From Aeromonadaceae bacterium (GTDB taxonomy: Bacteria > Pseudomonadota > Gammaproteobacteria > Enterobacterales > Aeromonadaceae): DNA of 58,011 bases. The translations under genes and the position numbers were made by a program. Below the pieces are notes generated by a model. It saw nothing but the letters and a program-made list of their open reading frames with translations. It was not told the DNA's origin and did no database searches. Positions 32,393 to 42,641 of this stretch are shown piece after piece (position 1 is the stretch's first letter; the number at the start of each line of letters is the position of its first letter). Location: positions 1 to 58,011 of the forward strand of contig JAJOIN010000031.1 of the NCBI GenBank assembly GCA_021209335.1, in the 5' to 3' direction.

Positions 32393-33892
32393 TTATTCGG
32401 CCTGCTCACCGAACCAACAGATATTGCGAGCTGCCATGATGAGTTGGCCCGCCTTCTCTTCGGTCATTCCGTCGATCCCCATCAGATCATCGATGCCTTG
32501 CTCAGCCAACTCTTCCAAGGTTCCCACCCCGCGGGCCGCCAGCATGTAGGCAAATTCGCGGCTGAGCCCAGCCAAGCCAAGCAGATCCTCTGCCGGCTCC
32601 ACCCCTTCGAACGACTCTTCCTGCGCCAGGGCCTTGGTAGACAGAGATTGCTTGGCACGGGCCCGCAGCTCTTCCACCATCTCCTCGTCCAGCCCTTCGA
32701 TGGACAAGAGCTCGTTCATCGGCACATAGGCAATCTCCTCCAAGGTGGAGAAGCCTTCTTCGATCAGCACATCGGCAAACTCGTCATCGATGTCCAGCGC
32801 CTGGGTGAAGAGGTTGAGGATCCGATCCTTTTCGGCCTGATGCTTCTGTTGCATCTCCTCGACCGTCATGACGTTGAGCTCCCAGCCGGTCAGCTGGGAC
32901 GCCAGCCGCACGTTCTGGCCGTTGCGGCCGATGGCCTGGGCCAAGTTGCTGGCCACCACGGCAATGTCCATGGTGTGGTTGTCTTCATCGACAATGATGG
33001 AAGCCACATCCGCCGGTGCCATGGCATTGATCACGTACTGGGCGACGTTGTCATCCCACAGCACTATGTCGATACGTTCACCGGCCAGCTCACCGGAGAC
33101 GGCCTGCACCCGAGCGCCACGCATGCCCACACAGGCCCCCACGGGGTCAATGCGGCGATCATTGGTCTTGACGGCAATCTTGGCGCGGGAGCCGGGATCC
33201 CGGGCTGCCCCCTTGATCTCGATGATCTCTTCACCGATTTCCGGTACTTCGATGCGGAACAATTCCTTGAGGAAGTCCGGATGAGCACGGCTGACAAACA
33301 GCTGGCTACCCCGGGCTTCCGGCTTTACGGCCGCCAGCAGGCCACGGATACGATCCCCGGGCCGGAAAGTTTCGCGAGGCAGCATATCATCGCGGTACAG
33401 CACCCCTTCGGCATTGTTGCCCAGATCCAGAATGATGCTGTCACGGTTTACCTTCTTGACCACACCGGTGACTATGCTGCCTTCGTGATCCTTGAACTGC
33501 TCAACCACTTGGGCACGTTCGGCCTCGCGCACCTTCTGCACTATCACCTGCTTGGCGGTTTGGGTGGTGATCCGATCGAAGGTGATTGACTCGATTTGAT
33601 CCTCAACAAAGTCGCCCACCTGGATCTCCGGCTCGTCGACCCGCGCAGCATCCAGCGTGATTTCCCGGAACGGGTTCTCCAGCATCCCCTCAACATCCAC
33701 TACTTGCCAGCGGCGGTAGGTGTCGAAGTCACCGGTCTTGCGATCGATGGCAACACGAACATCAATGTCGCCTTCATATTTTTTCTTGGTGGCGGTGGCC
33801 AGGGCAGTTTCCAGCGCCTGGAAAATTTTCTCGCGGGGAACGGCCTTTTCATTGGAGACCGCATCGACCACTAACAGAATTTCTTTATTCAT
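32393..33892 (-). CDS. nusA: Transcription termination/antitermination factor NusA
   Basis: RNA polymerase-binding elongation factor, 499 residues. Domains in order: N-terminal polymerase-binding domain (1-130), S1 (about 135-200, [20 protein letters not shown]), KH1 and KH2 (200-345), and two C-terminal acidic repeats ([20 protein letters not shown] and [20 protein letters not shown]). The start at 33892 ([20 protein letters not shown]) fits the family better than the frame beginning 18 bp upstream. It lies 14 bp after rimP. Confidence 0.98.
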   Translation of the reverse strand: MNKEILLVVDAVSNEKAVPREKIFQALETALATATKKKYEGDIDVRVAIDRKTGDFDTYRRWQVVDVEGMLENPFREITLDAARVDEPEIQVGDFVEDQIESITFDRITTQTAKQVIVQKVREAERAQVVEQFKDHEGSIVTGVVKKVNRDSIILDLGNNAEGVLYRDDMLPRETFRPGDRIRGLLAAVKPEARGSQLFVSRAHPDFLKELFRIEVPEIGEEIIEIKGAARDPGSRAKIAVKTNDRRIDPVGACVGMRGARVQAVSGELAGERIDIVLWDDNVAQYVINAMAPADVASIIVDEDNHTMDIAVVASNLAQAIGRNGQNVRLASQLTGWELNVMTVEEMQQKHQAEKDRILNLFTQALDIDDEFADVLIEEGFSTLEEIAYVPMNELLSIEGLDEEMVEELRARAKQSLSTKALAQEESFEGVEPAEDLLGLAGLSREFAYMLAARGVGTLEELAEQGIDDLMGIDGMTEEKAGQLIMAARNICWFGEQAE

Positions 33893-33906
33893 GTCCGATT
33901 GCCTCG

Positions 33907-34365
33907 TCAATCAAAGTTAGGAACCAGATTGGCTTGTTGAATGTTGGCAAATGCCAGCATCTCGTCTTGTCCATCGACGGTCAGGGTGATGGTGTCCCCT
34001 TCGACCTGTTTGATTACACCTTTGTATTTACGACGATTGTTCATCGCCATACGCAATGTCACCGAGGCTACCTCGCCCAGATAACGGGTAAAATGGGCCA
34101 ACTTGAGCAGAGGGCGCTCCATGCCCGGAGATGACACCTCCAGGTAGTACTCTGTGCTGATGGGATCTTCCACATCCAGCACGGCGCTGACTTGATGGCT
34201 CACCTCGGCACAATCTTCTACCGTGATGCCATCAGCATGTTCGATGTAGACCCGCAGGGTCGAATGCTTGCCGGCCCGAACGTATTCGATGCCCCACAAT
34301 TCGTAGCCGAGCGCCTCCACTGGCGGTTCGAGCATCTGAGTCAGGCGTTGTTCTAACGTAGCCAA
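33907..34365 (-). CDS. rimP: Ribosome maturation factor RimP
   Basis: Needed for 30S maturation; 152 residues. The start is the rare TTG at 34365, giving [20 protein letters not shown], which lines up with the E. coli start. The ribosome site GGAGG lies 6 bases before it, whereas an in-frame GTG two codons earlier would sit directly on the ribosome site. The conserved [19 protein letters not shown] and [14 protein letters not shown] segments are intact. It follows tRNA-fMet with two terminator-like hairpins in the gap. Confidence 0.95.
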   Translation of the reverse strand: MATLEQRLTQMLEPPVEALGYELWGIEYVRAGKHSTLRVYIEHADGITVEDCAEVSHQVSAVLDVEDPISTEYYLEVSSPGMERPLLKLAHFTRYLGEVASVTLRMAMNNRRKYKGVIKQVEGDTITLTVDGQDEMLAFANIQQANLVPNFD

Positions 34366-34382
34366 AGCCACCCTCCAAAAAT

Positions 34383-34476
34383 AAAAAAAGGGCCTATAGC
34401 CCAGTGAATACAGTCCCGTCACGGACCGTGGAAATCAGATAACAAAAAAGCCCCGATATTCCAATCGGGGCTTTTT
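34383..34476 (-). terminator. Two terminator-like hairpins between tRNA-fMet and rimP
   Basis: First, a perfect 13-bp stem AAAAAGCCCCGAT / ATCGGGGCTTTTT (34445-34476) with a six-base loop. Second, a short GGGC/GCCC stem (34390-34402) followed on the minus strand by seven T (34383-34389). The first is strong. Both lie in the path of transcripts reaching rimP-nusA-infB from the tRNA promoter. Confidence 0.78.
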
Positions 34477-34550
34477 CACTGGACCCTGATTACCACTCCA
34501 AGAGTGGCCGTCCTGCAGCAAGTGCACTGCAACAGCCATGGACGAGAATT

Positions 34551-34627
<77 letters not shown>

Positions 34628-34642
34628 TCCGAATCATGCGAG

Positions 34643-34671
34643 ATTATAATTGCCTGACCAATTGGCTGCAA
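34643..34671 (-). promoter_or_regulatory. Sigma-70 promoter of metY-rimP-nusA-infB
   Basis: On the minus strand TTGCAG (34666-34671), a 17-bp spacer and a perfect TATAAT (34643-34648). The expected start is about 9 bp before the tRNA 5' end. Confidence 0.78.
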
Positions 34672-34691
34672 GCCAGACAACTCTCTTCATT

Positions 34692-34777
34692 TGGTGCCGA
34701 GCGCGGGACTTGAACCCGCACGCCAGATAGGCACTACCCCCTCAAGATAGCGTGTCTACCAATTCCACCAGCTCGGC
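34692..34777 (-). tRNA. tRNA-Leu(GAG)
   Basis: 86 nt with encoded CCA and the long variable arm of class II tRNAs. The acceptor stem is GCCGAGC/GCTCGGC and the anticodon loop TTGAGGG carries GAG. It begins 10 nt after the secG stop codon, so it is probably cut from the secG transcript. Confidence 0.96.
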
Positions 34778-34787
34778 AAAACTTGCT

Positions 34788-35126
34788 TTAGTTAGGCACA
34801 TCCGTATTCTGCGCGGCAGAATCTTGTGTAGCCATCGGAGCCACCTGTTCGGCTTGTGCCTGCTCCAGGTTACTCCAATCCTCGGCCGGCTTGAGCTTCT
34901 GATTGGTCATGGCACCCAGCACCAGACTAATCACGAAGAACACAGTGGCGAGGATGGCGGTGGTACGGGTGAGGAAATTACCTGAACCAGCCGACCCAAA
35001 AACCGTATTCGAAGCACCGGCACCGAAGGAGGCACCCATGCCAGCTCCCTTACCATGCTGGATCAACACTAAGCCAATCAGGCCAAGGGAGATCAACAGA
35101 TACAGCACCAGGAGAATTTCGTACAT
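34788..35126 (-). CDS. secG: Preprotein translocase subunit SecG
   Basis: Small inner-membrane subunit of SecYEG, 112 residues. Two membrane helices are visible (about 2-22, EILLVLYLLISLGLIGLVLI, and 54-74, LTRTTAILATVFFVISLVLG). They are joined by the conserved HGKGAGMGASFGAGASNTVFG loop segment. A polar tail follows. It lies upstream of tRNA-Leu and downstream of a 289-bp gap with a structured element. Confidence 0.96.
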   Translation of the reverse strand: MYEILLVLYLLISLGLIGLVLIQHGKGAGMGASFGAGASNTVFGSAGSGNFLTRTTAILATVFFVISLVLGAMTNQKLKPAEDWSNLEQAQAEQVAPMATQDSAAQNTDVPN

Positions 35127-35241
35127 TTGCTTACCCTGTCTTTACATGGTCAACACAGTGACCAAGGTGTTTAATCTACCATCCTTGCAAACCATCTAAT
35201 CTGGCTTGAGGTCCCCAGAACACCTGGTTGATTGCCCAGAC

Positions 35242-35327
35242 AGGCTGGCAGTTAGCCGCTCCGTAACGCTGCTGGAGCACTCATCAAGAGCCTCCCCTGC
35301 TGGAGCGGGGCTAATACTAGCCAGCCT
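35242..35327 (-). other. Candidate structured RNA/leader between glmM and secG
   Basis: The 289-bp gap 35127-35415 contains no gene but a dense set of complementary segments. The outer arms are AGGCTGGC (35242-35249) and GCCAGCCT (35320-35327). Inside them, GCTCC (35258-35262) can pair with GGAGC at 35274-35278 or with an identical GGAGC at 35302-35306, because CTGCTGGAGC occurs twice. The second pairing extends through TTAGCC/GGCTAA to the outer arms. A further stem AGCC(T)CC/GGGGCT (35289-35312) competes. No T run follows, so it is not a plain terminator. Confidence 0.4.
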
Positions 35328-35347
35328 GATGATGGGAAACAAGCAGA

Positions 35348-35375
35348 ATTTTAGTTTTCTGGTTTGTTTGGGCAA
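35348..35375 (-). promoter_or_regulatory. Possible promoter in the glmM-secG gap
   Basis: On the minus strand TTGCCC (35370-35375), 16 bp, TAAAAT (35348-35353). Transcripts would start about 15 bp before the structured element and run into secG. The -35 is weak. Confidence 0.4.
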
Positions 35376-35415
35376 AATCTCAACAAAACAAACAATTGTG
35401 ATTATTTCCCCGGCG

Positions 35416-36747
35416 TTATAGTGCCCGTACCACAGCCGCTATGGCGTCAGCTAGCTCCTTCACAAGGGCAGCATCCTCCCCTTCCACCATGACGCGGATC
35501 AGGGGTTCGGTACCGGATTTGCGCAGTAATACCCGGCCACGCCCCGCCAAGCGTTGCTCTGCCTCCTGCATCGCCGCTTGCACCGGCGGCGCCACCAGCG
35601 GATCCTGCCCCTCTTTAAACAACACGTTCACCAGCTCCTGCGGAAAGAGAGGTACCCGCTGCCGCAGCTGTGCCAGGCTCGCTCCCTGGCGACAGGTCGC
35701 CCGTAACACCTGCAGGGCAGCCACTATGCCATCTCCCGTGGTGGTCTGATCCAGGCAGATGATGTGGCCTGAATTTTCTCCGCCCAAGCGCCAGCCCTGC
35801 TCCTTGAGCAGCTCCATCACATAGCGATCCCCCACCTTGGCCCGGATAAAAGGGATCTGCCGCTCGGCCAGGGCCAATTCCAAGCCCAGATTTGACATCA
35901 GCGTCCCGACCACGCCCCCTTGCAGCACACCACGCTCCTGACAATCCCGGGCAATCAGATACAAGAGCACATCACCGTCCAGTAGCTGCCCCTCATGATC
36001 CACCATGATGAGACGGTCACCGTCACCATCAAAGGCAATCCCCATGTCGGCCTGCTCGGCCAGCACCCGGGCCACCAAGGCCTTGGGGGCGGTTGAACCA
36101 ACACCGGCATTGATATTCAAACCGTCCGGACTGCAGCCCATGGCTATGACCTCGGCCCCCAACTCCCGGAACACCAGCGGAGCAATGTGATAGGTGGCCC
36201 CATGGGCACAATCCACCACTATCTTGAGACCATCCAAGCTCAACTCGCTGGGGAAGGTACTCTTACAAAATTCGACATAGCGACCCGGCGCATCATCAAT
36301 CCGACTGGCTTTGCCCAGCTGGGCGGCCTCGACACACTGCAGCGGTTGGTCCATGGCCGCCTCAATGGCCTGCTCAACCTCATCCGGCAGTTTGGTGCCA
36401 TCGGTGGAGAAGAATTTAATGCCGTTGTCGTAATAGGGGTTGTGGGATGCGCTGATCACCACACCCGCTTCGGCGCGAAAGGTACGCGTCAGATAGGCCA
36501 CCGCCGGTGTCGGCATGGGGCCCAACAGCACAGCTTTGAGTCCTGCCGCGGACAAACCGGCTTCCAGCGCCGCCTCCAGCATGTAGCCAGAGATGCGCGT
36601 GTCCTTGCCAATGAGCACCTTACGAGTCCCCTGCTTGGCCAACACCTGGCCGGCCGCCCAGCCCAGTTTCATGACAAAGTCGGGGGTAATGGGGTTGTCA
36701 CCTACCTTGCCACGGATACCATCGGTGCCGAAATATTGTCTGCTCAT
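35416..36747 (-). CDS. glmM: Phosphoglucosamine mutase
   Basis: Converts glucosamine-6-phosphate to glucosamine-1-phosphate on the way to UDP-GlcNAc; 443 residues. The phosphoserine loop [13 protein letters not shown], metal loop AFDGDGDRL, sugar-binding GGENSGH and phosphate-binding [11 protein letters not shown] are all present in order. The start at 36747 ([20 protein letters not shown]) follows AAGGAGCAGC. It follows folP after 8 bp, as in E. coli. Confidence 0.98.
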   Translation of the reverse strand: MSRQYFGTDGIRGKVGDNPITPDFVMKLGWAAGQVLAKQGTRKVLIGKDTRISGYMLEAALEAGLSAAGLKAVLLGPMPTPAVAYLTRTFRAEAGVVISASHNPYYDNGIKFFSTDGTKLPDEVEQAIEAAMDQPLQCVEAAQLGKASRIDDAPGRYVEFCKSTFPSELSLDGLKIVVDCAHGATYHIAPLVFRELGAEVIAMGCSPDGLNINAGVGSTAPKALVARVLAEQADMGIAFDGDGDRLIMVDHEGQLLDGDVLLYLIARDCQERGVLQGGVVGTLMSNLGLELALAERQIPFIRAKVGDRYVMELLKEQGWRLGGENSGHIICLDQTTTGDGIVAALQVLRATCRQGASLAQLRQRVPLFPQELVNVLFKEGQDPLVAPPVQAAMQEAEQRLAGRGRVLLRKSGTEPLIRVMVEGEDAALVKELADAIAAVVRAL

Positions 36748-36755
36748 GCTGCTCC

Positions 36756-37595
36756 TTACTGCGTGCTGCACTCTTGGGCATAGCCAAAGACCCTGAGAGC
36801 ATCACAGGTCTCTTTGACATCGTGGACACGGATAATACGCGCGCCAGCCTGGGCGGCAAAGAGGGCCGCCGCCAAACTGCCGGCCAAGCGCTCATTTACT
36901 GGGCGATCTAACAGGTTGCCAATCATGGACTTGCGCGACACCCCAATTAGCAAGGGATACCCCAGCGCAAGAAGGCGCGCCTGCTGCCCCAGCAGACGAT
37001 AGTTTTGCTCCAGCGTCTTGCCAAACCCATAACCAGGATCCAGCAAGAGGCGTTCACGACGGATCCCTGCCGCCACGCAATCTTGAGTACGTGCCAGCAG
37101 AAAATCATGCACCTCCGCCAAGATGTCACCATAGTGCGGCGCTATTTGCATGGTCTGTGGGTCCCCCTGCATGTGCATCAGGCATACCAGCACTTCAGGG
37201 TCAGCGGCGACCGCAGCCAGGGCCCCTGGCAGGCGCAGGGCGCGGATATCGTTCACCATATGGATACCCGCCCGGCAGGCCGCACCGATCACCTCGGGTT
37301 TAGAGGTGTCCACAGACACCATGACATCCAACTCGGCCAACACAGCTTCAACAACAGGTAACACCCGATCCATCTCTTCCTGCACGGATACATCGGCCGC
37401 ACCAGGCCGGGTGGACTCACCACCGATATCCAGCAGGGTGGCCCCATCGGTACACAGCCGCTCTGCATGCCGCAAGGCCGCCTCTTTTTGCCGGAAACGA
37501 TTGCCGTCGGAAAAAGAGTCCGGGGTGACATTCAGGATCCCCATCACCTGGGGCCGACTCAGATCCAGCTTACGCCCCTTACAAGGTAACAACAT
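36756..37595 (-). CDS. folP: Dihydropteroate synthase
   Basis: Joins p-aminobenzoate to the pterin pyrophosphate in folate synthesis; the target of sulfonamides. It has 279 residues from [16 protein letters not shown] at 37595, behind GGAGAATAGCC. An upstream in-frame TTG at 37613 falls inside the ftsH terminator and is rejected. Motifs are [43 protein letters not shown] and [10 protein letters not shown]. It is placed after ftsH and before glmM. Confidence 0.97.
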   Translation of the reverse strand: MLLPCKGRKLDLSRPQVMGILNVTPDSFSDGNRFRQKEAALRHAERLCTDGATLLDIGGESTRPGAADVSVQEEMDRVLPVVEAVLAELDVMVSVDTSKPEVIGAACRAGIHMVNDIRALRLPGALAAVAADPEVLVCLMHMQGDPQTMQIAPHYGDILAEVHDFLLARTQDCVAAGIRRERLLLDPGYGFGKTLEQNYRLLGQQARLLALGYPLLIGVSRKSMIGNLLDRPVNERLAGSLAAALFAAQAGARIIRVHDVKETCDALRVFGYAQECSTQ

Positions 37596-37612
37596 GGCTA
37601 TTCTCCAAAACA

Positions 37613-37636
37613 AAACCCCGGGAGCTCCCGGGGTTT
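37613..37636 (-). terminator. Terminator after ftsH
   Basis: A perfect 24-bp palindrome built from AAACCCCGGGAG and its complement. On the minus strand it is followed by TTTTGTTTT. It lies between the ftsH stop and the folP ribosome site. Confidence 0.82.
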
Positions 37637-37649
37637 ATCTGATGTGAAA

Positions 37650-39620
37650 TCAGGCGTTGCTATCACTGGCTTTAGGGGGGGCCGGCTCGGCATCTATCGC
37701 CGTCTGCTCGGGCTCACCCCGCGCAGAGCTATCTGACTCAGCAGCCACCTGAGGTTCACTGATGGACTCACCACTGTTCCCAGTGGTCGAGGAGTCATCG
37801 GATGAGCGCTGATCCATCGGCGGACGCACTTCACGACGCGCCATGAGATCATCGATCTGCTTGGCGTCAATCGTCTCATACTTCATCAGAGCATCCTTCA
37901 TGGCGTGCAGTATGTCCAGATTCTCGTTGAGTATGTGCTTGGCTCTGTCGTAGTTGCGGTTGATCACATGCTTTATCTCCGCATCAATCAGCCGTGCGGT
38001 TTCATCAGACATGTGCTTGGCCTTGGCCACAGAGCGTCCCAAAAAGACCTCACCGTCCTCATCGGCATACAGCAAGGGCCCCAACTCTTCCGACATGCCC
38101 CACTGGGTGACCATCTTGCGTGCCAGCTCAGTGGCTCGCTCTATGTCATTGGAGGCACCTGTAGTCATTTTCTCACGACCATAGATGATCTCCTCAGCCA
38201 GCCGGCCGCCGTACAGGCTTGAGATCATGGACTCAAGATACTGCTTGGAATGGCTCCAGCGATCCTGCTCAGGCAGGTACATGGTCACGCCCAGGGCCCG
38301 GCCACGGGGAATGATGGAGACCTTATAGACAGGATCATGCTCGGGCACCAGACGGCCCACTATCGCATGGCCGGCTTCATGATAGGCCGTCATTTCCTTC
38401 TCACTGTCGGTCATCACCATGGACTTGCGCTCGGCGCCCATCATGATCTTGTCCTTGGCACGCTCAAATTCTGTCATGCCCACCAGGCGCTTGTTACCCC
38501 GGGCGGCAAACAAGGCGGCCTCGTTCACCAGATTGGCCAGATCGGCCCCGGAGAAACCCGGTGTACCACGGGCAATCACGGCAGCATCCACGTCATCGCC
38601 CAGGGGCACCTTACGCATGTGGACCTTGAGGATCTGTTCACGGCCACGCACGTCCGGCAGGCCTACCACCACTTGGCGATCGAAACGCCCTGGGCGCAGC
38701 AAGGCCGGATCCAACACATCGGGCCGGTTGGTGGCCGCTATCACGATCACCGCTTCATGGCCCTCGAAGCCATCCATCTCCACCAACATCTGGTTGAGAG
38801 TCTGCTCGCGCTCGTCGTGGCCCCCACCCAGACCGGCACCACGCTGGCGGCCGACCGCATCAATTTCATCGATGAAGATGATGCAAGGCGCCGACTTCTT
38901 GGCCTGCTCAAACATGTCCCGCACCCGGGAGGCACCGACCCCGACAAACATTTCCACAAAGTCAGAACCGGAAATCGAGAAGAAGGGCACCTTGGCCTCG
39001 CCGGCAATGGCCTTGGCCAGCAGCGTCTTACCGGTACCCGGCTGGCCTACCATGAGGACACCTTTGGGGATCTTGCCGCCGAGCTTTTGGAAACGGGAGG
39101 GATCCTTGAGGTAATCCACCAGCTCCTTGACCTCCTCCTTGGCCTCATCGCAACCGGCCACATCGGCAAAGGTGGTCTTGATCTGATCCTCGCCCATCAA
39201 GCGGGCACGGCTTTTGCCAAACGACATGGCGCCCTTGCCACCGCCACCTTGCATCTGGCGCATGAAGAAGACCCAGACCCCGATCAGCAGCAGCATGGGG
39301 AACCAGGAGATGAAGATGGACGCCAGCAAGCTAGGTTCTTCAGGCTTGACACCACGGACCCGCACATTGTGCTTGAGCAGGTCGTTGATCAGTTGGGGAT
39401 CCTGGGTCGGAATGATGGTACTGAAGGACTCACCATCGCGCTTCACACCACTGATCACCTTGCCATCAATGCGAGCCTCACGGATCTGATCTTGTGAGAC
39501 CTCCCGCACAAAGGTCGAGTAATCCATCTGACGGCCAGCAGAATCACTGGGGCTAAAGCTCTGAAACAGAGACATCAACACCACGGCAATGACCAGCCAA
39601 AGGATCAGGTTTTTCGCCAT
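37650..39620 (-). CDS. ftsH: ATP-dependent zinc metalloprotease FtsH
   Basis: Membrane-anchored AAA+ protease, 656 residues, that degrades sigma-32, LpxC and damaged membrane proteins. Membrane helices lie at about 4-20 and 100-120 on either side of a periplasmic domain. Walker A is at 192-199 (GQPGTGKT; most relatives have GPPGTGKT), Walker B in [11 protein letters not shown], the second region of homology in [20 protein letters not shown], and the zinc site HEAGH at 414-418. The start at 39620 ([20 protein letters not shown]) fits the family. It follows rlmE by 52 bp; both are served by a sigma-32 promoter before rlmE. Confidence 0.98.
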   Translation of the reverse strand: MAKNLILWLVIAVVLMSLFQSFSPSDSAGRQMDYSTFVREVSQDQIREARIDGKVISGVKRDGESFSTIIPTQDPQLINDLLKHNVRVRGVKPEEPSLLASIFISWFPMLLLIGVWVFFMRQMQGGGGKGAMSFGKSRARLMGEDQIKTTFADVAGCDEAKEEVKELVDYLKDPSRFQKLGGKIPKGVLMVGQPGTGKTLLAKAIAGEAKVPFFSISGSDFVEMFVGVGASRVRDMFEQAKKSAPCIIFIDEIDAVGRQRGAGLGGGHDEREQTLNQMLVEMDGFEGHEAVIVIAATNRPDVLDPALLRPGRFDRQVVVGLPDVRGREQILKVHMRKVPLGDDVDAAVIARGTPGFSGADLANLVNEAALFAARGNKRLVGMTEFERAKDKIMMGAERKSMVMTDSEKEMTAYHEAGHAIVGRLVPEHDPVYKVSIIPRGRALGVTMYLPEQDRWSHSKQYLESMISSLYGGRLAEEIIYGREKMTTGASNDIERATELARKMVTQWGMSEELGPLLYADEDGEVFLGRSVAKAKHMSDETARLIDAEIKHVINRNYDRAKHILNENLDILHAMKDALMKYETIDAKQIDDLMARREVRPPMDQRSSDDSSTTGNSGESISEPQVAAESDSSARGEPEQTAIDAEPAPPKASDSNA

Positions 39621-39672
39621 GTCACTCAAATCATTAACCTCACAACTGATGGCATAGGACGCTCAAAGGTTA

Positions 39673-40302
39673 CTACAGTTTAAAACCTGTAGCTACAATG
39701 TAGACTTCCCGTGAACGAGCCCTGGATGAATCCGGCTTTCTGCTCTTAACCACGGTAAACAGGGATCTGACTTCCTTGAGATACTCTTCAAAGCCGGCAC
39801 CTTGGAAGACCTTGACGACAAAGGCACCATTAGGCGCCAATACCTGACGACACATATCCAGCGCCAACTCTACCAGATACATGGATCTGGGCTGATCGAC
39901 CCCGAGATTGCCAGACATATTCGGCGCCATATCAGACATGACCACATCCACCTTGTCATCGCCGACCCGTTCGAGCAAGGCCGCTAGCACGGCTTCATCG
40001 CGGAAGTCGCCTTGCAAAAAATCGACCCCGGCAATGGGATCCATGGGCAGTATGTCACAGGCGACCACGCGCCCCTTGCTACCCACCTGCTCCACGGCAA
40101 ATTGGGACCAGCCACCGGGGGCCGCCCCCAGATCCACCACCGTCATGCCTGGCTTGATCAGCCGATCACGCTGCTGGATTTCATCGATTTTGAACACGGC
40201 ACGGGAACGCAATCCCTGCTTTTGTGCCTGCTGCACATACTTGTCATCGAAGTGTTCTTTGAGCCAGCGGGTGGAGCTGGCGGAACGCTTTTTCTTACTC
40301 AT
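39673..40302 (-). CDS. rlmE: 23S rRNA 2'-O-methyltransferase RlmE (RrmJ/FtsJ)
   Basis: Heat-shock methyltransferase that methylates U2552 of 23S rRNA in the 50S subunit; 209 residues. The SAM-binding motif is [15 protein letters not shown], and the catalytic Lys-Asp-Lys residues are in [20 protein letters not shown] and FVVKVFQG. It starts [20 protein letters not shown]. It is the first gene of rlmE-ftsH and diverges from yhbY. Confidence 0.97.
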   Translation of the reverse strand: MSKKKRSASSTRWLKEHFDDKYVQQAQKQGLRSRAVFKIDEIQQRDRLIKPGMTVVDLGAAPGGWSQFAVEQVGSKGRVVACDILPMDPIAGVDFLQGDFRDEAVLAALLERVGDDKVDVVMSDMAPNMSGNLGVDQPRSMYLVELALDMCRQVLAPNGAFVVKVFQGAGFEEYLKEVRSLFTVVKSRKPDSSRARSREVYIVATGFKL

Positions 40303-40345
40303 CTAAACTCACGCCAAGCCATAAAGGCTATTAGTATTAAGGGGC

Positions 40346-40374
40346 AGATGGGGGTAGAATGTACCGCTTTCAAC
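40346..40374 (-). promoter_or_regulatory. Sigma-32 promoter of rlmE-ftsH
   Basis: On the minus strand GTTGAAA (40368-40374), 14 bp, CCCCATCT (40346-40353). This fits the heat-shock consensus CTTGAAA / CCCCATNT with one mismatch. E. coli rlmE-ftsH is likewise under sigma-32. Confidence 0.8.
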
Positions 40375-40396
40375 CCGGATAACGAAGAAAATTCCC

Positions 40397-40693
40397 ATGA
40401 CTCTCACGACCAAACAGAAGCAATATCTCAAGGGCCTGGCACACAGCCTCAAACCTGTGGTACTGCTGGGTCAACACGGCCTCACCGAAGGGGTGCTGGC
40501 CGAAATTGACGCTGCCCTGGCCCATCACGAACTGATCAAGGTGAAGGTCAGTGCCCCGGATCGCGAGACCAAGCAATTGATCAACGCAGCCATCGTTCGG
40601 GAGACCGGCGCCAGTCAGGTACAGGCCATGGGTAACATGCTGACCCTGTATCGCCCGGCTCAAGAGCCCAAGCTGGTGCTGCCGAAGAAATAA
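40397..40693 (+). CDS. yhbY: Ribosome-assembly RNA-binding protein YhbY
   Basis: CRM-domain protein of 98 residues that associates with pre-50S particles. It begins MTLTTKQKQYLKGLAHSLKP and contains the signature LGQHGLTEGVLAEIDAALAH and the C-terminal LTLYRPAQEPKLVLPK. It is divergent from rlmE and ends at a bidirectional terminator with greA. Confidence 0.95.
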   Translation: MTLTTKQKQYLKGLAHSLKPVVLLGQHGLTEGVLAEIDAALAHHELIKVKVSAPDRETKQLINAAIVRETGASQVQAMGNMLTLYRPAQEPKLVLPKK

Positions 40694-40710
40694 TCTGTTT
40701 TGGTATCACG

Positions 40711-40744
40711 CATGACAAAGGGGGCCGAGGCCCCCTTTGTCATG
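40711..40744. terminator. Bidirectional terminator between yhbY and greA
   Basis: Perfect 16-bp inverted repeat CATGACAAAGGGGGCC facing its complement across two bases. The T runs are short (TTTG), but the stem is very stable. Confidence 0.75.
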
Positions 40745-40760
40745 GCCGCCATCATAGGGC

Positions 40761-41237
40761 TTAACGGTATTCCACCGCCAGGATTTCATATTCCACATCA
40801 CCGGCCGGTGTCTTGATGTTCACCACATCATCCACCTCCTTGCCGATAAGACCACGGGCAATCGGTGAATTGACCGAGATGAGACGCTCCTTGATGTCCG
40901 CCTCATCATCCCCGACGATGCGATAGCTGATCTCTTCTTCGGTGTCACAATTGAGCAGGGTGACTGTCACCCCGAACACCACTCGGCCGGTCTGCGGCAA
41001 CTTGCTGATATCGATGATCTGGGCATTGGAGAGCTTGGCCTCGATCTCCTGGATCCGGCCCTCGCAGAAGCCCTGCTGCTCGCGAGCCGCATGGTATTCG
41101 GCATTTTCCTTCAGATCGCCATGCTCACGGGCCTCCGCGATGGCGGCGATGATCTGCGGTCGCATGACCGTCTTAAGGTGTTCAAGTTCCTGGCGCAGCT
41201 TCTGAGCCCCAGTCACTGTCATCGGCGTCTGACTCAT
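40761..41237 (-). CDS. greA: Transcript cleavage factor GreA
   Basis: Rescues backtracked RNA polymerase by stimulating transcript cleavage; 158 residues, the E. coli length. An N-terminal coiled coil ends in the acidic tip [20 protein letters not shown] (Asp and Glu that enter the secondary channel). A C-terminal FKBP-like domain has [20 protein letters not shown]. The start at 41237 ([19 protein letters not shown]) fits the family; ATGs 9 bp upstream and 15 bp downstream are less likely. A terminator stands in its leader. Confidence 0.97.
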   Translation of the reverse strand: MSQTPMTVTGAQKLRQELEHLKTVMRPQIIAAIAEAREHGDLKENAEYHAAREQQGFCEGRIQEIEAKLSNAQIIDISKLPQTGRVVFGVTVTLLNCDTEEEISYRIVGDDEADIKERLISVNSPIARGLIGKEVDDVVNIKTPAGDVEYEILAVEYR

Positions 41238-41268
41238 AATCAACACTCGTTTAGCTAGTCAACAACAT

Positions 41269-41303
41269 AAAAAAAGACTACTCGGTACCTAGGCACCGAG
41301 TAG
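41269..41303 (-). terminator. Terminator in the greA leader / after dnaJ
   Basis: Stem CTACTCGGT / ACCGAGTAG (41278-41303), extended inside by CC/GG, then a run of seven T on the minus strand (41269-41275). It ends 31 bp before the greA start. It could be the dnaJ terminator, or an attenuator like that in the E. coli greA leader, which yields the short GraL RNAs. Confidence 0.82.
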
Positions 41304-41420
41304 CGTTCGTGCGTGACGGACTTGCTAGCGTACAGCCCTGTCGTCACCTTGTTTGATAGGCGCCAGTGTAATACGAACACAGGCACAATTCACCCTCGGG
41401 TGGCGTATTGAGTGCAGCTA

Positions 41421-42560
41421 TCAGCTGGTCAGGTCATCGAAGAAGCGTTTCACCCCTTCAAAGAAGCCTTCTGCCTTGGGCTTATGCACCTTGGCTTCGG
41501 CCCCGCTGATGGACTCCTCGAGCTGACGCAGCAACTCTTTTTGGGACTCGCTTAAGTTCACCGGCGTCTCGACCACCGTCTTGCAGATGAGATCGCCTTC
41601 CACGCCGGAACGTAGCGAACGAACGCCCTTGCCGCGCATGCGGAACATGCGGCCAGTCTGGGTCTCGGGCGGTATCTTCAGCTTGAGGCGACCCTCCAGG
41701 GTCGGCACCTCCACCTCGCCACCCAAAGCGGCATGGGTAAAGCTAATGGGCACCTCACAGTAAAGGTTATTGCCATCCCGCACGAAGATGGGGTGCTCCT
41801 TGACGTGAACCTGCACATACAGATCCCCGGCCGGAGCGCCGTTCTCCCCTGCCTCGCCTTCGCCCGCCAGGCGAATGCGATCGCCGGTATCGACGCCGGC
41901 CGGTATCTTCACCGACAGCGTCTTGGTCTTCTGATAGCGCCCCTCGCCGTGACACTTGCGGCAGGGGTCGGTCACTATCTTGCCCTTGCCCCGACAGTGC
42001 GGGCAGGCCTGGGTGACGGCAAAGAAGCCCTGCCGCATCTGCACCTGGCCGGAACCATGACAGGTCGGGCAGGTCTGCGGCTGGGAACCCGGCTTGGCAC
42101 CGGAGCCATGGCACTCATCACAGCCCACCAGGGTCGGCACCTTGATCTCCTTGCTGATGCCGCGTACGGCCTCTTCCAAAGAGAGCTCCAGATTGTAGCG
42201 CAGATCGGCCCCCCGGGACGGCCGCTGGGCCCGCCGGCCACCACCGCCACCGAAGATGTCACCGAACACATCCCCGAAGATGTCACCAAAGTCGGCGCCA
42301 CCAAAACCAGCGCCACCGCCGGCGCCCATGTTGGGATCCACCCCGGCGTGACCGAACTTGTCATAGACCGCCCGCTTTTGTGGATCACTCAGCACCTCAT
42401 AGGCTTCCTTGACTTCCTTGAACTGCTCTTCGGTGTCATTGCTGCCCCGGTTGCGATCCGGGTGCAGCTTCATCGCCAAGCGCTTGTATGCCTTCTTGAT
42501 ATCCTTCTCGTCGGCGGTGCGCTCAACCCCGAGAACCTCGTAATAATCGCGTTTGGACAT
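41421..42560 (-). CDS. dnaJ: Co-chaperone DnaJ
   Basis: Hsp40 partner of DnaK, 379 residues. The J domain (1-70) contains LHPDRNRG with the HPD motif that triggers DnaK ATP hydrolysis. A Gly/Phe-rich linker follows (about 75-120). Four zinc repeats are present: [24 protein letters not shown] and CRKCHGEG. Two beta-domains and a dimerisation tail complete it. It lies 81 bp after dnaK, separated by an RNA hairpin, and shares the dnaK heat-shock promoter. Confidence 0.98.
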   Translation of the reverse strand: MSKRDYYEVLGVERTADEKDIKKAYKRLAMKLHPDRNRGSNDTEEQFKEVKEAYEVLSDPQKRAVYDKFGHAGVDPNMGAGGGAGFGGADFGDIFGDVFGDIFGGGGGRRAQRPSRGADLRYNLELSLEEAVRGISKEIKVPTLVGCDECHGSGAKPGSQPQTCPTCHGSGQVQMRQGFFAVTQACPHCRGKGKIVTDPCRKCHGEGRYQKTKTLSVKIPAGVDTGDRIRLAGEGEAGENGAPAGDLYVQVHVKEHPIFVRDGNNLYCEVPISFTHAALGGEVEVPTLEGRLKLKIPPETQTGRMFRMRGKGVRSLRSGVEGDLICKTVVETPVNLSESQKELLRQLEESISGAEAKVHKPKAEGFFEGVKRFFDDLTS

Positions 42561-42591
42561 AGGTTAAAATCTCTGCCTTGTGGATACACAG

Positions 42592-42617
42592 ACGGGCGTT
42601 GGTTGCCCAACGCCCGT
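42592..42617 (-). other. Intercistronic hairpin between dnaK and dnaJ
   Basis: Perfect 11-bp stem ACGGGCGTTGG / CCAACGCCCGT with a four-base loop and no T run. It may block exonucleases and set a higher level of dnaK than dnaJ message. Confidence 0.6.
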
Positions 42618-42641
42618 ATCCGCTACCGGACCCGGCAACGA

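Noticed and set aside
37596-37613. Upstream TTG start for folP
   Set aside because: It lies inside the ftsH terminator palindrome, and the ATG at 37595 has its own GGAG site.
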